Shown in pieces: positions 16,619 through 17,851 of a DNA stretch of 17,851 nucleotides. Origin of the DNA: Acidovorax delafieldii (GTDB lineage Bacteria; Pseudomonadota; Gammaproteobacteria; Burkholderiales; Burkholderiaceae_C). Below the pieces are notes generated by a model that did not search any database, was not told where the DNA came from, and saw only the letters and a list, made by a program, of their open reading frames with translations. The DNA is taken from the NCBI GenBank assembly GCA_002327945.1, contig DCVY01000172.1:548-18398 (forward strand), written 5' to 3'. The position numbers were made by a program, and so were the translations under genes. Each line of letters begins with the position of its first letter. The first letter of the stretch is position 1.

Positions 16619-16630
16619 GTAACGAAATCC

Positions 16631-17833
16631 ATGAATCTGATTGCCCTGAACATCGAATCCATCCAGTTGGGTCACCCGTTGCCTTTTGTGCTGCGGGGTG
16701 CGGAGGGCGTGTTGCTGGCGCAAAAGGGCTATGTCATTCGCACCCGTGCCGAACTGGATTCACTGGTGTCGCGCGGGATGACGCTGTGCGTGGATACGGA
16801 TGAGTCGGGCGACAGCCACCGCGCGTATCTTGCGCAGTTGCAAAAAATGCTGCTGTCCGACAGCTCCCTGGGGCAGATTGCCGCCATGAAAATTCAGGCG
16901 GGTGCGCAAGCTGGCCGCGAGCGCGGCGGCAAGTATGTGCCCGACTGGCCAGAGCTGCAGTTGCGTGCGACCCAGTTGCTGCGCTCGCCGCTGGCGGGCG
17001 ATTTCGGGCGGCGGTTTCAGTCCCTGCACGGCGAACTGGCCCGCAATTGCCAGCAAGCACCCGATGCCACGCTGCTGGCCCTGATCTATCTGGCGGCGCA
17101 GGAAACCCGCATGTACAGCGCCACCCACGCCATGCTGGTGGGTTGCGTGTGCATGGTGGTGGCGCGCGAAATGCTGCGCTGGCCCGACACGCGGGTGTTG
17201 CAACTGGGCAGTGCGGCGCTCTCTATGAACATCGCCATGACTGAGCTGCAAGACCAGCTGGCCCAGCAGTCCCAGCCGCTCACCTCCCAGCAGATTGCGG
17301 CGGTGCAAGACCATGCAAGCCGATCCGAGCAGCTGCTGCGCCGGCTGGGGGTGACCGATCCCGTTTGTCTGGAGGCGGTGCTGTGCCACCACCACCGCTC
17401 GCCCGGCCCGCTGGCGAAGAAGTCCGAGGCGCAGCAAATGGCGCGCCTTGTGCAGCGCGCCGACATCTTTGGCGCCCGGCTGGCCCCCCGCGTGGCGCGC
17501 TGGCCCATGCCGGTCACGGCAGCCATGCAAGCCAGCTATTACGACGAAGAGTACCAGGTGGACGAGGCGGGTGCCGCGCTGGTGAAGGCGCTCGGTGTGT
17601 ATCCGCCCGGGGCTTTTGTCCGGCTGGCCACCCAGGAAGTGGCGGTAGTCCTGCGCCGCGGCGCAACGGCCACGACACCCCGCGTGGCGGTGGTGATGAA
17701 CCGCGACGGCATGCCCACCGGCGAGATGATTCCGCGCGACACCTCGCAAGCCGCCTGGAAGATCGCCGGCGTGGTGGCCTACCGGGATGTGCGGGTGCAA
17801 TTGCCCCTGGACCGCCTGCTGGCCCTGGTCTAG
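16631..17833 (+). CDS. Degenerate HD-GYP-like domain protein
   Basis: A 400-residue soluble protein. The N-terminal part (about 1-60, with LGHPLPFVLRGAEGVLLAQK) resembles the leader domain seen in some HD-GYP response proteins. The middle (about 155-330) follows the HD-GYP layout. Retained: the first His (His166, in YSATHAML), a later His (228), the pair His253-His254 and Asp278 (RADIFGAR), and the closing GVYPPGAFVRL (about 322-332). Lost: the expected ALLHDIGK is ALSMNIAM (about 196-203), so the His-Asp pair is Met-Asn, and HHExxDGxGYP is replaced by HHHRSPGP. True HD-GYP proteins hydrolyse cyclic-di-GMP; this one probably cannot and may only bind nucleotide or a partner. A longer frame from TTG 16607 is possible, but ATG 16631 is preferred. 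I see no terminator in the 18 bases after the stop. Confidence 0.75.
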   Translation: MNLIALNIESIQLGHPLPFVLRGAEGVLLAQKGYVIRTRAELDSLVSRGMTLCVDTDESGDSHRAYLAQLQKMLLSDSSLGQIAAMKIQAGAQAGRERGGKYVPDWPELQLRATQLLRSPLAGDFGRRFQSLHGELARNCQQAPDATLLALIYLAAQETRMYSATHAMLVGCVCMVVAREMLRWPDTRVLQLGSAALSMNIAMTELQDQLAQQSQPLTSQQIAAVQDHASRSEQLLRRLGVTDPVCLEAVLCHHHRSPGPLAKKSEAQQMARLVQRADIFGARLAPRVARWPMPVTAAMQASYYDEEYQVDEAGAALVKALGVYPPGAFVRLATQEVAVVLRRGATATTPRVAVVMNRDGMPTGEMIPRDTSQAAWKIAGVVAYRDVRVQLPLDRLLALV

Positions 17834-17851
17834 TGCAGCGTTTCACGCTAT

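Noticed and set aside
1..17851. Mobile element, CRISPR, phage, toxin-antitoxin or defence system
   Set aside because: No transposase, integrase, terminal inverted repeats, regularly spaced repeats or paired small toxin-like genes are visible; gene content is housekeeping throughout.

Overview
This is a high-GC chromosomal window that reads as core betaproteobacterial genome, most likely family Comamonadaceae (Acidovorax/Delftia-like). I base this on protein style, on the glnE / yhdP / nitrilase neighbourhood, and on an intergenic double-hairpin repeat (4298-4338) of a type I recall from Comamonadaceae genomes. I see no tRNA, rRNA, CRISPR array, insertion sequence, integrase or phage gene. Coding density is very high; the longest gap without a gene is 257 bases (16374-16630).

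Layout. (1) 14-3640, minus: a fused indolepyruvate:ferredoxin oxidoreductase (aryl-pyruvate to aryl-acetyl-CoA), read divergently from an Lrp/AsnC regulator (3810-4295, plus). A short near-perfect palindrome sits in the gap between them, so the regulator probably controls this amino-acid catabolic enzyme and itself. (2) 4446-6164, plus: an MFS_3-type exporter with a soluble C-terminal domain, preceded by the repeat. It converges on (3) mltA (6198-7355, minus), a lytic transglycosylase lipoprotein. The mltA ATG shares the palindrome CATG with the ATG of a 46-residue membrane protein on the other strand (7354-7494). (4) 7633-8280, plus: a glycine-zipper plus OmpA-domain lipoprotein, convergent with (5) a two-gene minus-strand unit, yhdP (13442 to 9264) then a Nit1-type carbon-nitrogen hydrolase (9267 to 8452), joined by an ATGA overlap. 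(6) 13581-16373, plus: glnE, the bifunctional glutamine synthetase adenylyltransferase/adenylyl-removase, divergent from yhdP. (7) 16631-17833, plus: an HD-GYP-like protein that has lost its HD metal-binding pair and its GYP motif.

Functionally there are two themes. Nitrogen and amino-acid metabolism is represented by IOR with its Lrp-type regulator, GlnE and the nitrilase-family amidase. Envelope maintenance is represented by MltA, the OmpA-like lipoprotein and YhdP. No clearly new defence or mobile system is visible. The observations most worth checking are the degenerate HD-GYP protein, the overlapping divergent start codons at mltA, the palindrome between IOR and the Lrp gene, and the Comamonadaceae-type repeat.
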